A stretch of DNA of 64,000 nt from Amylostereum areolatum (taxonomy: Eukaryota > Basidiomycota > Agaricomycetes > Russulales > Stereaceae): the NCBI GenBank assembly GCA_012932865.1, contig SAXG01000066.1, forward strand, positions 186,001 to 250,000, written 5' to 3'. The notes beneath the pieces are model-generated. The model had not been told where the DNA came from, made no database searches, and saw only the letters and a program-made list of their open reading frames with translations. This document shows positions 33,701 to 45,825 of this stretch, one piece after another (position 1 is the stretch's first letter; each line of letters opens with the position of its first letter). The translations under genes and the position numbers were made by a program.

Positions 33701-34046
33701 AGCCTTTCGATGATGTCTTGTAAGTACGCAATGCTACTTACATCTACTTACCAGTATTGTGCCCGTACGTCTGTGTTTAGGCCTGCCTACGGCCATCGCT
33801 ATGGCGGCTTCAGATAATTGTGAACCTTTGCTACCGTCTCAACGAAATGCTATGTACGTATAGATACCGCTCACCAAACCCAAAGGTAACCTATGGATCT
33901 AGTACGTCAAGAATGAACATTTGTCACATACCTCTTGTCTCAACTGACTTGGGCCTCTTTGGACACCGGCTGCTTTCAAGTAGACATCTATAAAATGTGA
34001 TGAATCCACGGTGGCATCTCCACTGTCAACGGTTTAAATCACCCAT

Positions 34047-34580
34047 ATGTCGACCCACACCCGCCTCCCTTGCCACATCCTTCGCCTTCCCCCTGAACTT
34101 CTCTTGACAATATTTTCCTTCCTCGCCCCGGAGGTCAGAATAGACACCGACAGACTCGTTGCGCTTAATATTGCCCAAGTTTGCGAGCAGTTCCGTGCCG
34201 TCGCTACGCTGTGCCATGATCTGTGGACATGGATTCCTGTCTGGAGCGAAGAATGGACAATGATGGCTCTACCGCTATCGGGAGATAGACACATCGTTGT
34301 CAACACGATAGATGGGATCGCCCGGCGTGGACCATCCCAGCATCCTCCTCATCCTCTTCCCTCGCTCAACGCAGCCCATGCCGCACGGGTCAAAATCCTG
34401 GTCATCATCCCCGAGGACCTTTCTCTTCTCTTACAGCATCCCATGCCATCGCTCGAGGTACTCGAGATCAGCACCCCCAGCGGCTGGAACCATCACCTTG
34501 ACCACGACCATGTAAATGTCAGGTTCCCGTCCTCGCTTCCGGAGAAGGTCTTCAACCGTAGACTTGTATATTGCACATGA
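34047..34580 (+). CDS. F-box-like protein, short
   Basis: 177 residues starting MSTHTRLPCHILRLPPELLL. Residues 14-60 (LPPELLLTIFSFLAPEVRID, ALNIAQVCEQFRAVATL, LWTWIPV) resemble the F-box-like start of agaricomycete proteins, in which F-box binds Skp1 and the rest recruits substrates for ubiquitin ligases. The remainder (ARVKILVIIPEDLSLLLQHP, PSLEVLEIS) looks like the beginning of a leucine-rich-repeat region, but the frame ends at 34580, well short of the usual 400-550 residues. It is probably a truncated copy, or has an unrecognised intron near GTCAGGTTCCC (34516). Confidence 0.6.
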   Translation: MSTHTRLPCHILRLPPELLLTIFSFLAPEVRIDTDRLVALNIAQVCEQFRAVATLCHDLWTWIPVWSEEWTMMALPLSGDRHIVVNTIDGIARRGPSQHPPHPLPSLNAAHAARVKILVIIPEDLSLLLQHPMPSLEVLEISTPSGWNHHLDHDHVNVRFPSSLPEKVFNRRLVYCT

Positions 34581-34615
34581 TACCATACATTCTGACTGCG
34601 TCAATGAAAAACGGA

Positions 34616-35342
34616 TCACAGACCACTTGCCGTATAGACTGGTATGAAGGAAGGAAGGAAGTCGTCAGAAGACTCCAAAGTCTGGGACTCGGAAGAGGAA
34701 GACTCTTCGTCATACGTCGTAATCTTCTCAGCCTGCATGGTGTTGGTCGTGGGCTCGGCAGATGACGCGACGGGGACTGACGGGTCTAAGGGGGGCACCT
34801 TCACGCGGATAGGAGAACCGTGGGTGGATAGATAGTTCTTTAAAATGGGGAAGTCCGCCATGGACGCGTTCATCATCCGGCCGAAACGACCGTCGCGGTA
34901 CTTCGCAACGATAATGTTCCCCGTCCACGCGAACTCGGGATTGTAGAGATCGCCTTGGATCTTACGTAAGAATTTGTTGAGAGGGAACGGGAGATCGTCG
35001 CGGGAAATGACGGGAAAGAAGATGATATACGGGTTGGCAAACTTCTTGTTCATACCGTCGAGCGCCTCCACGAGCTAAACAGCCGAGAAGACGATATTAG
35101 CATAAGGTGATGAGGGCCAAACCTGCTATCTGTACCTGGTAGTTCCATGCCTGGTGTCCAATATCCTTCGCGATGTATTCCATGTGCATCTCTGGATGGG
35201 GGATCCAGATTTCGTGGGCTGTACTGGCTTGATAAGGGTCGGGGCTCGCATACGAGACGGGGCTTGCCATGAGCTTCACAAGGTGCGGTGGGCGGCTGTC
35301 CGCAGGAAACACGATAGCGTCGAAAGAATTCATTTGAGCCAT
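34616..35342 (-). CDS. Uncharacterised two-exon protein
   Basis: Exon 1 (35342-~35136) encodes MAQMNSFDAIVFPADSRPPH ... IGHQAWNYQ. A ~52-bp intron (GTACAGATAG ... CTGTTTAG) joins in phase 0 to LVEALDGMNKKFANPYIIFF. The remainder includes SRDDLPFPLNKFLRKIQGDL and NIIVAKYRDGRFGRMMNASM, and ends with a Ser-rich acidic tail (TTYDEESSSSESQTLESSDD). About 218 residues, no stops or frameshifts. It looks like an intact soluble protein of the kind found in many copies in agaricomycetes; I do not recognise the family. Confidence 0.6.
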
Positions 35343-35824
35343 TCTGAACCTGGAAAAAATGGCGTCAGTCGCAGCGCAAATGAAACGGAAGGAACCCTAG
35401 AGGGAGATACGCACGGGAAAGAAAGTTGGCAAAGATAAAGCGTCAGAAAAACAGGCAAAAAGGGAGAAGAAAGAGAACACTGAGCTTAAGCGCCTGAGAG
35501 ACGGGGAAGTGATACGTTATTGTGCATGATCAGTGACAGTGAGGTAGAGGGACAGATCCAATCCCCACTGAGAAGCGACTGAACCAGAATGGAAGGGGGA
35601 AGGCGAATACAGCGTTGGCTGGGGTACTGCCACCAATGATCACGGAGGCAAGACGATCACGTGCGATTTCCACGCATTGTGTCCGCGACGCGCGACTCAG
35701 ACGTATGTACTGTAGCTTATAATATACCGATAACAAGGGCATTCGCCTTTCTGAAACTGGCACTCAGGGGTGAAGCACTCCTCTTCATTGGTTGTACGTA
35801 GGCAAGACAATATCTATGTATGTA

Positions 35825-38607
35825 TCATGCTTCCTCCTCCTCAAACAGCCCCTGAGGGAATGTGAGGTCCACTGCCTCGACAGCAGCCAGTTCTGCGCGA
35901 TGTCGTGGTAAGAGGTTGTTGTACCAACGGCTGCTGTAGAAGTTGACGGGGAGTCCACGCGGAACTGAATCGATGTTCGACCCGAGGCTGAGGTCCCCTT
36001 CGGTTGGGCCAACGTCGATGCAAGCCCGAGGTCGGTTACCTGGGCATTGGCGGTCGTTGAAGGATACACGGTACAGGTCGTCGAGCTTGCGGAGATAGAG
36101 GAAGAGCGCGGCACTTTGCCATGGCTTATATTTCACCTTGAACGTTTTCGCATGGTCGGCATGGTCGCCAGGGTCGTCGGTTTCGTCTGCGCTCATGTCA
36201 GTGGCCTTCAGAGCGCCTTTCAGCCATAGCCATGGCCGCAGTTGAGGATAGTGGTCAAGAACCCAGAAACGGCTTTGAAGGAGCTGGGTACGCTATCGTG
36301 AGCGTGGAAGCGACAAATGTAATATACCGCTTACTGTATATTGCCTCTGGTAGACAGCATCGCGATGCTGCATCGCTCTGCGTTCTTCCTCCGTCAGGCC
36401 CTTAATCATCTGACGATAAGGCCGCGAGATGGTGTTCAAGTACGTTGTGATGGCGTGGAGAACTTGTGCGTGCCGCATGGTGAACGCTTCTAGCTCCCAC
36501 TGCATATCGTTAAGGTAGAATATACCGTTCTGAATCCTCGCCAGGAAACCATCGGTGGTGACATCTCTAGCCATCCGGTTGAGGCCGAACTGGTCTGGTT
36601 CACGGCTGAAGTCGTAATACCAGGTCGTGGAGGTGATCGCAAGCTCGCCACGGTTCCAAGAAGCAATAATTTCGCTGCTAACGAGACCGAATAATGTCTC
36701 GAGGTCTTCCCGGTTTTTGAGGGTTGGAGCGCCCAAGATGCCGAGCAAGAACCGCACCCATGACTGTACGGCGAGCTAGAATTATTACTGTAAGTGACAC
36801 CCTTTCCAGACGGTGGCGTACGGGAGGGCACCTTCAGTTGCAGTAGACCGGGATCGCTCTGGTCCTTGACTATCCCCCCGGCAGTAGGGCGGCGTCCACG
36901 AGGACGACGGGGCTTTCCAGCCTGGGCTGTCGGCGGACACCTTGCTCTGTTGGGAGACTCAGCATCGTCATCTACCTCGTCATCGGGCTCGTAGTCTTCT
37001 ACGTCGCCCTCGAAACCGTCGTCCCCATCTATGTCCAGAGAGCTGGCAGGTTTGGACTTCTCAAGCTCTAAAGCCTTGAGAGTTGCTTGAATGCCTTTGA
37101 GCTCCTTTTGTAGGTCTTCGAGGACCTTCTGGGTTTTTCGGCGATCCTGGCGTTGCTCCTCCCTTTCTTTGTGACTCTCCTCCTGGGATCTGGCGAGGGT
37201 GGCTTGAGTTTGATAGAGAACTGCGGGTAGTGAGTTCGACGAGGGAGCGGGAGGTTGATTCCCAGGATGCCGGGACGCCTCGTTCATCGGTTTGTCATCA
37301 TCGTTGTCGTCATCAAAAAACGGTAAAGGAATGTACTCTGACTCCTCCTCGCGCGGCCTACGGAGCGCGTTTTCGGAAGCCTTGGCAACAGCGAGAGCCT
37401 GCTGGGCAATTGTAAGATTGCTCTGGAGTTGGACGGCGGGCGGAGAGTAAAAATCCGCTGGAGGACGTGGACCGAGAAGAGGAGGAGGGCGCGAGGAGGA
37501 GGGATCTGCTGGAGGACGTGGACCGAGAGGAGGAGGAGGGCGCGAGGAGGAGGGATCTGCTGGAGGACATGGACCAAGAGGAGGAGGAAGGCGCAAGGAA
37601 GGATGAGCTGTGGGAAGTGGACCAAGAAGAGGAGGAGCGCGCGAGGAAGGATGAGCTGTGGGAAGTGGACCAAGCGGGGGAAGAGGGCGTGGAGAGGAAG
37701 ATTCCGCCGAAGGACGTGAACCGAATGGGAGAGCGGGTGGACGTGGACCGGGAGGATAGTATTGGCCGCGAGAAAGGGCTTGACGAAGTAGATCAGGGAT
37801 CGGATCGCCCGGGCGCTGAGACTGTGGTGGTTGCGGACCTGGGGGGGGGGGGGGGGACCGGGGAGGCAAAGGGGAGGGATTTGAATCGCTTGGGGTGGGG
37901 TGAGTGGCAGATGAATGGTGCAGACCGTCGGAAGGAGCCTGGGAGTGAGAAGGGAGAGAGCTTGGGCCGACTGTGTGATCCTGGAAAAGCGAGGGCAAAG
38001 GTCCGGGGTGATGTTGGGGAAGCGACAGGTGTATACCGTCAGAACGAGCCTGAGGGTGAGGAAGAAGAGAACTTGGGCCAGACGTAGGACGCTGAGGAAG
38101 CGAAGGAAGGCGTTCTCGTCTCTCTTGTTTGTTTTTCTGAGACTGTTCCCGTCGGCTCTGCGCCTGCTTTTGGAGGAATGCGAGCCGTTCCTGAGCCTCC
38201 CTTCGTTGAAGCTGCTGCGAGGCCTGCTCAGCCTTGTATTGCTGCTGTCGGGACGCAACAGTTGCCTCAAGAGACGTCCTACGTGCATCGGTCTCACGAT
38301 CTCGACGGGCCCTATCCTGCGATGCAGCTTTCGCTTCCGCTCTACGGTGGATCATGGCAGCTGTTGCTTCGTCGTCGCGCCATTCTCCATCCATCTGACC
38401 ACTTAGGTCGCCAGTCGTACCAGTCGTCCTCGATTCTGCGGCGTGAGCGAGACCTGGCTGCTCCGCCGTCGGATTTTGAAGGAGATCCTGTGCCGCCGAT
38501 GAGCTCTGCTCCCACTCCATCGCGCTTTGCGAATCGTCCTCGTCTTCATCCGTGTTCGGACCGTGCAGTGCAGGCAAGGCCTGCTGGAAGGCGAAGGCAG
38601 ATTGCAT
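35825..38607 (-). CDS. Coiled-coil, proline-rich uncharacterised protein
   Basis: Large exon from MQSAFAFQQALPALHGPNTD. Features in order: acidic start; Gln/Arg coiled coil (ASRQQQYKAEQASQQLQRRE); Ser/Pro-rich tandem repeats such as PRPPADPSSSRPPPLLG (four or more copies); second coiled coil (REEQRQDRRKTQKVLEDLQK); acidic patch; basic RRPRGRRP. A ~55-bp intron (36776-~36830) joins to LAVQSWVRFLLGILG, and another (GTAAGCGG ... ACGATAG) to RTQLLQSRFWVLDHYP, ending in FEEEEA at 35825. The C-terminal domain (WYNNLLPRHRAELAAVE) looks folded. No known function. It lies immediately downstream of the gene ending at 38650 with an open frame between, so both could be one gene. A 16-G/C homopolymer at 37842-37857 encodes a Pro/Gly run. 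Confidence 0.55.
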
Positions 38608-38649
38608 GGTTCGCTGTTCTGCTTCGGCGAGGGCAAGCCGTGACTTAGC

Positions 38650-41503
38650 TCACTGGACACTAAGAAAAGCTGAATAGACAGCTGATGATGCATCGCACCC
38701 CTCACGGGCAGAACCATCCATGGAGAATGCAACCTGCTTCTCAACCTGTTTAGCACGTTCTCGGGCCTCAATAAGAGGGAACAATGCAGGGGAGTTGTAG
38801 AGAGCGGCACCGCGACCGACCTGAAGGACAAGAGGTATCAAAACCCTGGAGCAAATGACGACAACACTGAAGATTTACCTCCTCATCGAATAAACAGGTT
38901 ATGTCGGTGGCTTGTATCCTCGGACGAGGCACTTTCAAACTCTGAGTGGCATTACCCTCGTCAATCAAATCATGCTTGCGTTTCTCAACCGGAAGCGACG
39001 CAACCTGAGGCACTACCATCAGAGATCCTAGCGGAGTACCGGAGTATCTAAGAAAGCCAGATGCGTCGGGCTGAGCGCCGACCTGCGTAACAGTTTGTAG
39101 ACTTGGATTAACGTGGGCGGGTGCGACTAGCCTTGGGCCTTGCTCTCCTACAGACGGTTCTGAATCGGGTCGTGTTTGAGATGAGATGGCTGGCTTCTCT
39201 AGCTCCAGCGCCGTGGCCAGTTGAAAGCCCCTATCCTCCACGACCTCCTTCGATGTTGCCGCGACCCCTGCCTCCAAACGCGCAGTCGGAGCGGGCTGAG
39301 TATTGTGAGCCTTGCCGCCGGGCGATCCTGACGGACCAGCCACAGATGCAGATGTCGAGCCTTCTGCGATGGATGGGATGTTGAGCTGAGTCCTGAATAT
39401 TTTACGCTGGTTCCCGGTCCATAGATATTCAGCGCTGGCCGCGGCGATGTTGTGTCGAGCACGAGCTTGGCGAGCCTGCTCGTCAGGATCGACAGTCTGT
39501 CCTAGGTTTTGCTCGCCGACAGATCGTCCTGGGCCTACTTGAGACAGAACGGCCGGTTCCTCTGGCGTTATCTCTGGCTCTGGCGTCGCGACTGGCTGAG
39601 CACCCCAACTTTCTGCAGCCTGCATCGGTGCTGCCGCAACCCTGTCTTTGGCGCGTCCTGGGTCGTGCTCACTGACAGATTGCTGGGGGCCTGCGTGGGA
39701 AGGGACGGCTGATTTCTCTAGCGAGTCTAGCGTTGCGACGGGTTGAGGACCCCGGTCCTCCACGACTGCCATTGATACCGCCGCAACCCCTGCCTCCAAA
39801 ACTGCGGCCGACGCGGACTGGATGTCTTGAGTCTTGCTGTTGGAAAATCCCGATGGACCAACCGCAGGCGCAGGCGGGTCTTCTGCAACTGGCTGAGCAC
39901 CGAGCTGCGTCTTGAGCACTTGGAGCTCGGTCCCGGAACGCAAATATTCAGCGTTGGCTTGGGCGATGTTAAGTCGGGCGCGAGCTTGGAGGGCCTGCTC
40001 CTCAGGATCGACGTCCTCAGGGATGTTCACCTGAGCAGATACTCGGTCAGTATGCTGAGCAGAGAGCGCGCCCTATACTCACATCTACAGGAGCTTGGGA
40101 TGGCGCAGACTGTCCGATGACTTGCTCGCCGACATACTCTAGTCCTCCTTGGGGAAGGATGGCAGATTCCAGCGTCGAGACTTGCTCAGGACCCCGGTCC
40201 TCCACAACTTCCATTGATGCCGCCGCAACCCCTGCCTCCAAAACTGCGGCCGACGCGGACTGGATGTCTTGACCCTTGCTGCTGGAAGATCCCGATGGAC
40301 CAGCTGCTGCTGCAGGTGGGTCTTCCGCAACTGGCTGAGCGCCGAGCTGCGTCTTGAGCATTTGGAGTGCGGTTCCGGAACGCAAATATTCAGCGTTGGC
40401 TTGGGCGATGTTGAGTTGGGCGCGAGCTTGGAGGGCCTGCTCCTCAGGATCGACGCCCTCGGAGATACTAGCCTGAACGGATACTCTATCAGCACGTCGA
40501 GCAGGGAATGCGGCCTGGACTCACGTCTTGGGCGGGCACGGGTTGTCCTATGACTTGTTTGCCGACGGCCAGTTCTGGCGGCGCGACGTGCTGAGGGTCC
40601 TGCTCCGCAACAACCTCACTCGGTGCTGCCGCAACATCTATCCCCAATACCGTGGCCGACGCGGACTGAGTATCTTGAGCATTGTCACCCAACGCTCCTG
40701 AAGGGCCAGCCGCAAGCGCCGACGAGCCTTCCACGACTGAGTGAGTGGCCAGCTGCGCCTTGAGCGCTTGCAGCTCCTTTCCGGTGTGCAGATACTTCGT
40801 GGCGGCTTCGGCGATGCTGAGTCGGGCGCGAGCTCGGCGGACCTGCTCGTCAGGATCGACATCCTCGGGAACATTAACCTGGGCGGATACGCGGTTAGTA
40901 TGTCAAGCAGAGAGCGCGACATAGACTCATGTCTACATAAATAGGGGAGGGGGCGAGCTGTCCTGAATTCCGCTCTCCGAGAGATGGCACTGGGCCTCGA
41001 GCGGGAGTTTCTGCCTGCACCAAAGTCAGGGACGCAACCATTTCTGGAAGTGCAACCTGCGTGGAGTAAGATCAATGCGTTGAAAGAGCCTAGCTGACCA
41101 GACTCATGTTGGGATCCGTCACGGCGGCTGTAGACACTCCTATGCTTTGCTCGTTGACAGGTGGAGCTGGGACTAAATTTTGCGCAGCTTCTCCTGAGCT
41201 CACATCTACCTCTTTGTCAGGTGCCTGAGCCGAATCGTCGGCCTCTGCTCCGGATAGAGATGACGACACCGGATTTACGATTGGGAGGGCACCACAGCCG
41301 ATCTGAAGCGCGAAGCCAATCAGCATGCTGAAGGTCAGTCCGTATTAGAGGCTCACGGTTTTATCGAAGAGGGAAGTCACATCACTGGCGTGTTCCCTTG
41401 GACGAGGCACCTTCAGACTTGGGGCTAGATCTTCGATACTGTGCGCGCGTTTCTTCGGTGGGACTGGTGGAGTCGAAAGTTTGTGTTCGGGAGGGGGGTC
41501 CAT
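38650..41503 (-). pseudogene. Protein built from tandemly duplicated exon units
   Basis: Exon 1 (41503-41357, 49 codons) encodes MDPPPEHKLSTPPVPPKKRA ... KVPRPREHASDVTSLFDKT. Later come four related units starting at ~40886, 40470, 40030 and 39490. Each begins VDPxEQ with ARARxNIA and AEYLxxG, then carries GPSG and an Ala/Val-rich VLEAGVAA segment. Short introns (~50-60 bp) separate the first units and are duplicated with them. A second KVPRPR..A.D.T.LFD module closes the array, followed by an intron and LFPLIEARERAKQVEKQVAF, ending at 38650. Two donors in the repeated introns read ATGAGTC where siblings have GTGAGT (after 41100 and near 40929), so correct splicing is doubtful. Likely soluble, partly helical; function unknown. 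Confidence 0.55.
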
Positions 41504-41720
41504 ATCGAGGAAAATCTAGAGTGGGAGAAGGGGGGGAAAGAGGTTGGTGGTGACGGTTAGAGGGAGGACAAACACCACTCAGGACGTGATGTCTAAGGTA
41601 AAGAACCCGAAGTGACAAACGAAGAAGTTCAAGCAAGATTAGTAACATTTGAAGTACGTACAAAAGACAAAGCAAGGACTCGGGATATGCTACTGTTGCA
41701 TTACGTAATCATTGCGCGCA

Positions 41721-42488
41721 CTATTTCGAGCTACTGTAGTTGGCGTGTTGGAATGCCTGAAAAAGAGTTTGCCCAGAAAACCATGGATCGGAAAGCGGGA
41801 TGGGAGGTGGAGGCTGGAGTACGCGTAGGAGAACCGCGATGGTGAGAATCAGGCCTAGTAAGGAGAGTATACCACAGAACCATCGCCCATGAAAAGCAGG
41901 AACAAGGCGGCTGGTCGCCATGCGATATATTGCGCCGATGTTCAGCTCTGGATGCTGGAGAGCGTCAGGCAATGCTGGAGACATGGCAGCGCGGGCGACA
42001 TTATCGTAGCATAGGTTGATAACGAACCAGGGCTGGAGTGTTTAAGGTGAGTTTTAAGATGGTTTTGGTTTTGAGGGAAGGCGCACCGTCTGTAAAGGTA
42101 GAGATATGATGACACGAGTTAGGAAGCTTGCACGATCCTGGACGTCGCTCTAGAAATTCAGAGGTGAGCATCGTAGTGAATGGCGTGTCAAGAAAGTATA
42201 AGTAGCTTATATTGGCATGCTCGTTGCCCGTCAACTGCAAAACACCATGATGCAAGTCAGACCGCTGGACGGTAAAATAGATTCGATGAGGAATGGATGC
42301 AAAAAGACGCTGCAATAACCTACCACGATGGGACGCTCGACTGCCCGAGAGCCTTCAGGCGAATCCTGCAGTTTGCTGCCGCCATCCGTCGCTTGACACG
42401 GGGAGATAGTACTGCAGCCATCTTGGGCAGATATGGTAGATGTTTGTATAGCGCTCAGAACGTCCGCATGGGCCTGTGTACAATGCAT
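41721..42488 (-). CDS. Putative single-TM protein, exon structure uncertain
   Basis: Three open blocks on the minus strand with plausible splice sites between. The first (from 42488) reads MHCTQAHADVLSAIQTSTIS; the second includes HRIYFTVQRSDLHHGVLQL and YLYFLDTPFTTMLTSEFLE; the third has a clear membrane helix (FCGILSLLGLILTIAVLLRV) followed by QPPPPIPL and ends LFQAFQHANYSSSK. Together about 200 residues. The family is not recognised and the joining is my inference; it may be two fragments. Confidence 0.3.
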
Positions 42489-42520
42489 ATCTAGACATCG
42501 CCCATGGAAATGGGTAGAGA

Positions 42521-44268
42521 TTACTTCACCTCAGAACAAAATCCTCCAGGGGAATCGGAAACATTTTCACTGAGCAAGTCGCTTGCTTCCGACATGTCGG
42601 ACAGACAAGCGCTGGAATCGGAGGAGTCTTCCGTGCTCTCTCCATTTCCAATTTGTCCACCGGGCGTTGGAGGTTCTTCGCTCCTCTGCACAAGCGTCAG
42701 CTACTTCATTCTTAATAATCAGGTGAAGTCCCTCGCCTGAAGAAATTCAGAAGATGGATGTCCAGAGAGAACGCCAGCAGGGTGCCCAGTACAGGGTGCC
42801 CCTGCCGGGAAATTGGATACTGTCTGCTCAAAAGATTGAGAAAGGATGCTCCCCACCACGAAGGAAAGGCTCACTTCGGTAACCCCTGGAGACATCATCC
42901 GAGAGGAGTTTGAGGATGGCCCCTCCTCTACGGGAGCAGCCTGATCGCTTTGATTCTGGCTCATGAAGGCGTCAAACTTCAGCTGCACAACTATCAGCCA
43001 TAACCTAAGACTGTTAGTGCAGAGACTCCTACATCAGAGTTTGCCGCCGGCGTATTCTGGTCGGGAGGGCCGTCGTGCACCGAGACGTCGTTCTCTAGCT
43101 GTGACCGTATTAACTTCTTGATTACAGTACGAAAGGGCGTAGACATACCTCAATAGACGAAGCGGCCTTGCCCGCACCGATGAATTCATCCAGCAGCGAT
43201 TTTGTCGGACCGGCATCACATCTCGGAGTATCTGTAAGGCAATGCAACCCTGAAAACTCTCGGGGTATGGCTGCAACAACCATCTGCCCTATAGCTTCAT
43301 CAGAATTGTTTTCTGTTCCGTGCACCAGAGAACATGGTTCATCTATGAGAGGCGTTATGGCGGTGGTTATTTCTTGTCGCGTGAGGATGTGCTCCTTCTG
43401 CTCTACTTGGGCATGTCGACTAAGGGCGTGGTTTTGCGCACGTTCAAACTTCGTCGCTTGGTCCTCTAACAAACTGGCTATTTTATCAAGCAGCTCTCCG
43501 GCAAAATTTTCCAGCAGGACAGATTTTTCTGATTCCCTCGGTAAGCACTCGACGCAGCGCTGAGAGAACTACTTTGGCGTACTGTTCAAGAGCTTGTTCA
43601 AAGCAGTCGTACCCTTGGTAAGCTCTACCATGTTCTGGCTTAAGAGAGTTGCGAGATGGAGCGTCTGGTCGGTCTGGGCCAACTTCGACACCTCGTCCTT
43701 GAGAACGAAGATAAGCAAAACCGAAACCGAATGAAAACCGGCAAGTACCTTGGTCATGTTGTATAGGGTACATAAAGCAGCAGTGTTTGCGTGGGTGGAG
43801 TCGAGCAATGTTTTGATATTGTCCCGATCGTTGATAGTCCGTGCGTCAAGTTCGTCAATTTGAGACTGAAGTTGGTTCCCCAAACACAAGGAAGGGTCCG
43901 TCCTGCGGCAAATGAATGACGATCATGACTGGACACGGTTGAGGACACATACGAGGTAGTTCCGTGCGCTGCCACCAAATCCGCAAAGTCGGCGACTTCA
44001 TACAAATCTGTCGCCGTCAGGTTCTTTGGCATGCCCCGCAATATATCTTCAATCGCGACAAGTTTTGACAGGAAATGATACTGAGAAAGTACGGCGGGTG
44101 CGCAGTCTTGTGGTAGGGTTGGGACCATATCCCGGTCTTCTGATGATTGAGGATGGGACTTTATGAGAGCCTCAAGCTCTGTTCTGGCGTGGGCTATCTG
44201 AGAGGTCTAACGATGCAACGTGTTACGGCGGGACAAGACTAGGCTAAACATGAACTTACCGAAGTCAT
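42521..44268 (-). CDS. Helical uncharacterised protein, multi-exon
   Basis: Start MTS, then a GTAAGT...CGTTAG intron and TSQIAHARTELEALIKSHPQ, YHFLSKLVAIEDILRGMPK, KNLTATDLYEVADFADLVAA. After a second intron (GTATGTGTCC ... GCCGCAG) comes DPSLCLGNQLQSQIDELDA and HANTAALCTLYNMTK. Later blocks are LLENFAGELLDKIASLLED, ERAQNHALSRHAQVEQKEH and LKFDAFMSQNQSDQAAPVE, with an acidic Ser-rich last exon to 42521. Mostly predicted helix or coiled coil, no signal peptide. Some joins (around 43570) need a frame change I could not resolve, so a lesion there is possible. Element B is inserted 72 bp upstream of the start, in its promoter or 5' region. Confidence 0.45.
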
Positions 44269-44340
44269 TACAACGAGATGTGATACGACGGGAGGAGGAT
44301 GGTGGGGTGAGGAAAGTGCGTGATAGAGCTCGAGACGCTA

Positions 44341-45825
44341 CATCAGGAAAACTGCAAGTACTTGAGAAGTGCTTGGAACTTGGGCCAGCAGCTTGGACTT
44401 GGAGATCAGCCTTAGGCACCCTTACACTGGGAGCAAAAAGACTGGCTAGCTTGGTGAGATAAGTGGGGCTTGGAAGTGTCCTTGGACATATAGTATTTTA
44501 CTTTCATACTTGTAACTTTAGTAAGTAGCTTGGTTGAAGATGCAAATAGTTAGAGTTCTGAGGCAGACTCATGACTTGGTAAATTTCGAGAACGAAACAG
44601 TCACGTGACTCGCCGGTTATGCTGACGCTCAATGCCGTGTCTACTCTTTGTCTTCAACCACGACATCTGTCGTCGTTGGGGCCTCATCGCCGTCGTCATT
44701 TGTCGACCTCGGCATCACCGTCACCCGCCACCCTTCCACACGCGTCGCCCCCAGCACCGACGGCTTTGTCATCCCCAATGCCAACGCCCTCGTCACCGCC
44801 ACGCCCTCGTCACCGCCACGCCCTCGTCACCCGCCAATGCGCATGCCCTCATCATCCGCCAACGCGTACGCCCTCATCATTCGCCAACGCGCACACCCTC
44901 ATCACCCCCCAGCGCCAATGCTCTCGACGCCAACGCCCTCGTCATCCGCCGACACCAACGCCTTCGTCATCCGCTGACATGCACGCCCTCGTCACCCGCC
45001 GACGCGCACGCCCTCGTCACCCGCCGACACCATGCACTCATCATCCGCCAACGTGTACGCCCTCATCATTCGCCAACGTGCACGCCCTCATCACCCCCCA
45101 GCGCCAATGCCCTCGACGCCAACATCCTCGTCACCCGCCGACGTGCACGCCCTCGTCACCTGCCGATGTGCACGCCCTCGTCACCCGCCGATGTGCACGC
45201 CCTCGTCACCTGCCGACGCCACGCACTCGTCATCCGCCAACGCGCACGCCCTCGTCATCCACCAACGCGTACGCCATCGTCACACGCCAACGTCCACACC
45301 CTCGTCACCCGCCAACGCTAATGTGCCCATCACTCGCAACACCAACACGAGCAGGTGTGTCTCCTCCTAACAGTTTTGTTTGCCTTTGCATTGACTATCC
45401 TCACTCCGCTACCTTTTAGATTGTGCTCTATGTCCGTTTGGGTGTTGCTGCATATCCCTCTTCTAGTTTGTGTTGTACCTCTCTACATGTACCTAGTAGT
45501 ATCTACCTGTACTTAGTAGTCATGAATAACAATTTGATTTCCCATCCCTGAAATGTGTGTGCATCTAAGGTCTTGACAAGGCTCTTCAAGGCAGAACTCA
45601 AGCTATCAAAAGGACCTAACTCATGAGTACTTGAGTGGCAAGGTATGCTCAAGGACATTGTACAGGACCCTCAAGTGCCTAGGAAGGCATGTTCAAGTTA
45701 TAGCTGACCTTGGACAAGTAAAGGGACATGGCTTGGCCAAGTGCCATGTTACTTAGAGCTTAGGACCTTGGGTGACTTGCCCAAGGGTCCCAAGGCACTG
45801 TCAAGTAAGTGGAGTTTTCCTGATG
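44341..45825 (-). mobile_element. Non-autonomous DNA element, copy B (inverted relative to A)
   Basis: 1,485 bp, ends CATCAGGAAAACTGC and its inverse, flanked by TA on both sides (44339-44340 and 45826-45827). The right ~450 bp matches the left end of copy A on the other strand, and the left end matches the right ends of A and C. The interior is the same minisatellite in reverse (44750-45330). It holds the uninterrupted version of the site where copy C received a solo LTR (near 44650-44680). Confidence 0.85.
44750..45330. repeat. Minisatellite inside element B
   Basis: About 24-bp units of the type GCACGCCCTCGTCACCCGCC, many near-perfect between 44990 and 45250. Open frames here are repeat artefacts. 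Confidence 0.85.

Noticed and set aside
37429..38648. Plus-strand Arg/Glu-rich frames
   Set aside because: Antisense of the proline-rich coding exon at 35825-38607.
44619..45419. Plus-strand frame of 266 codons with HALVTRR-like repeats
   Set aside because: Minisatellite of element B read in frame; crosses no splice signals and has no non-repetitive core.
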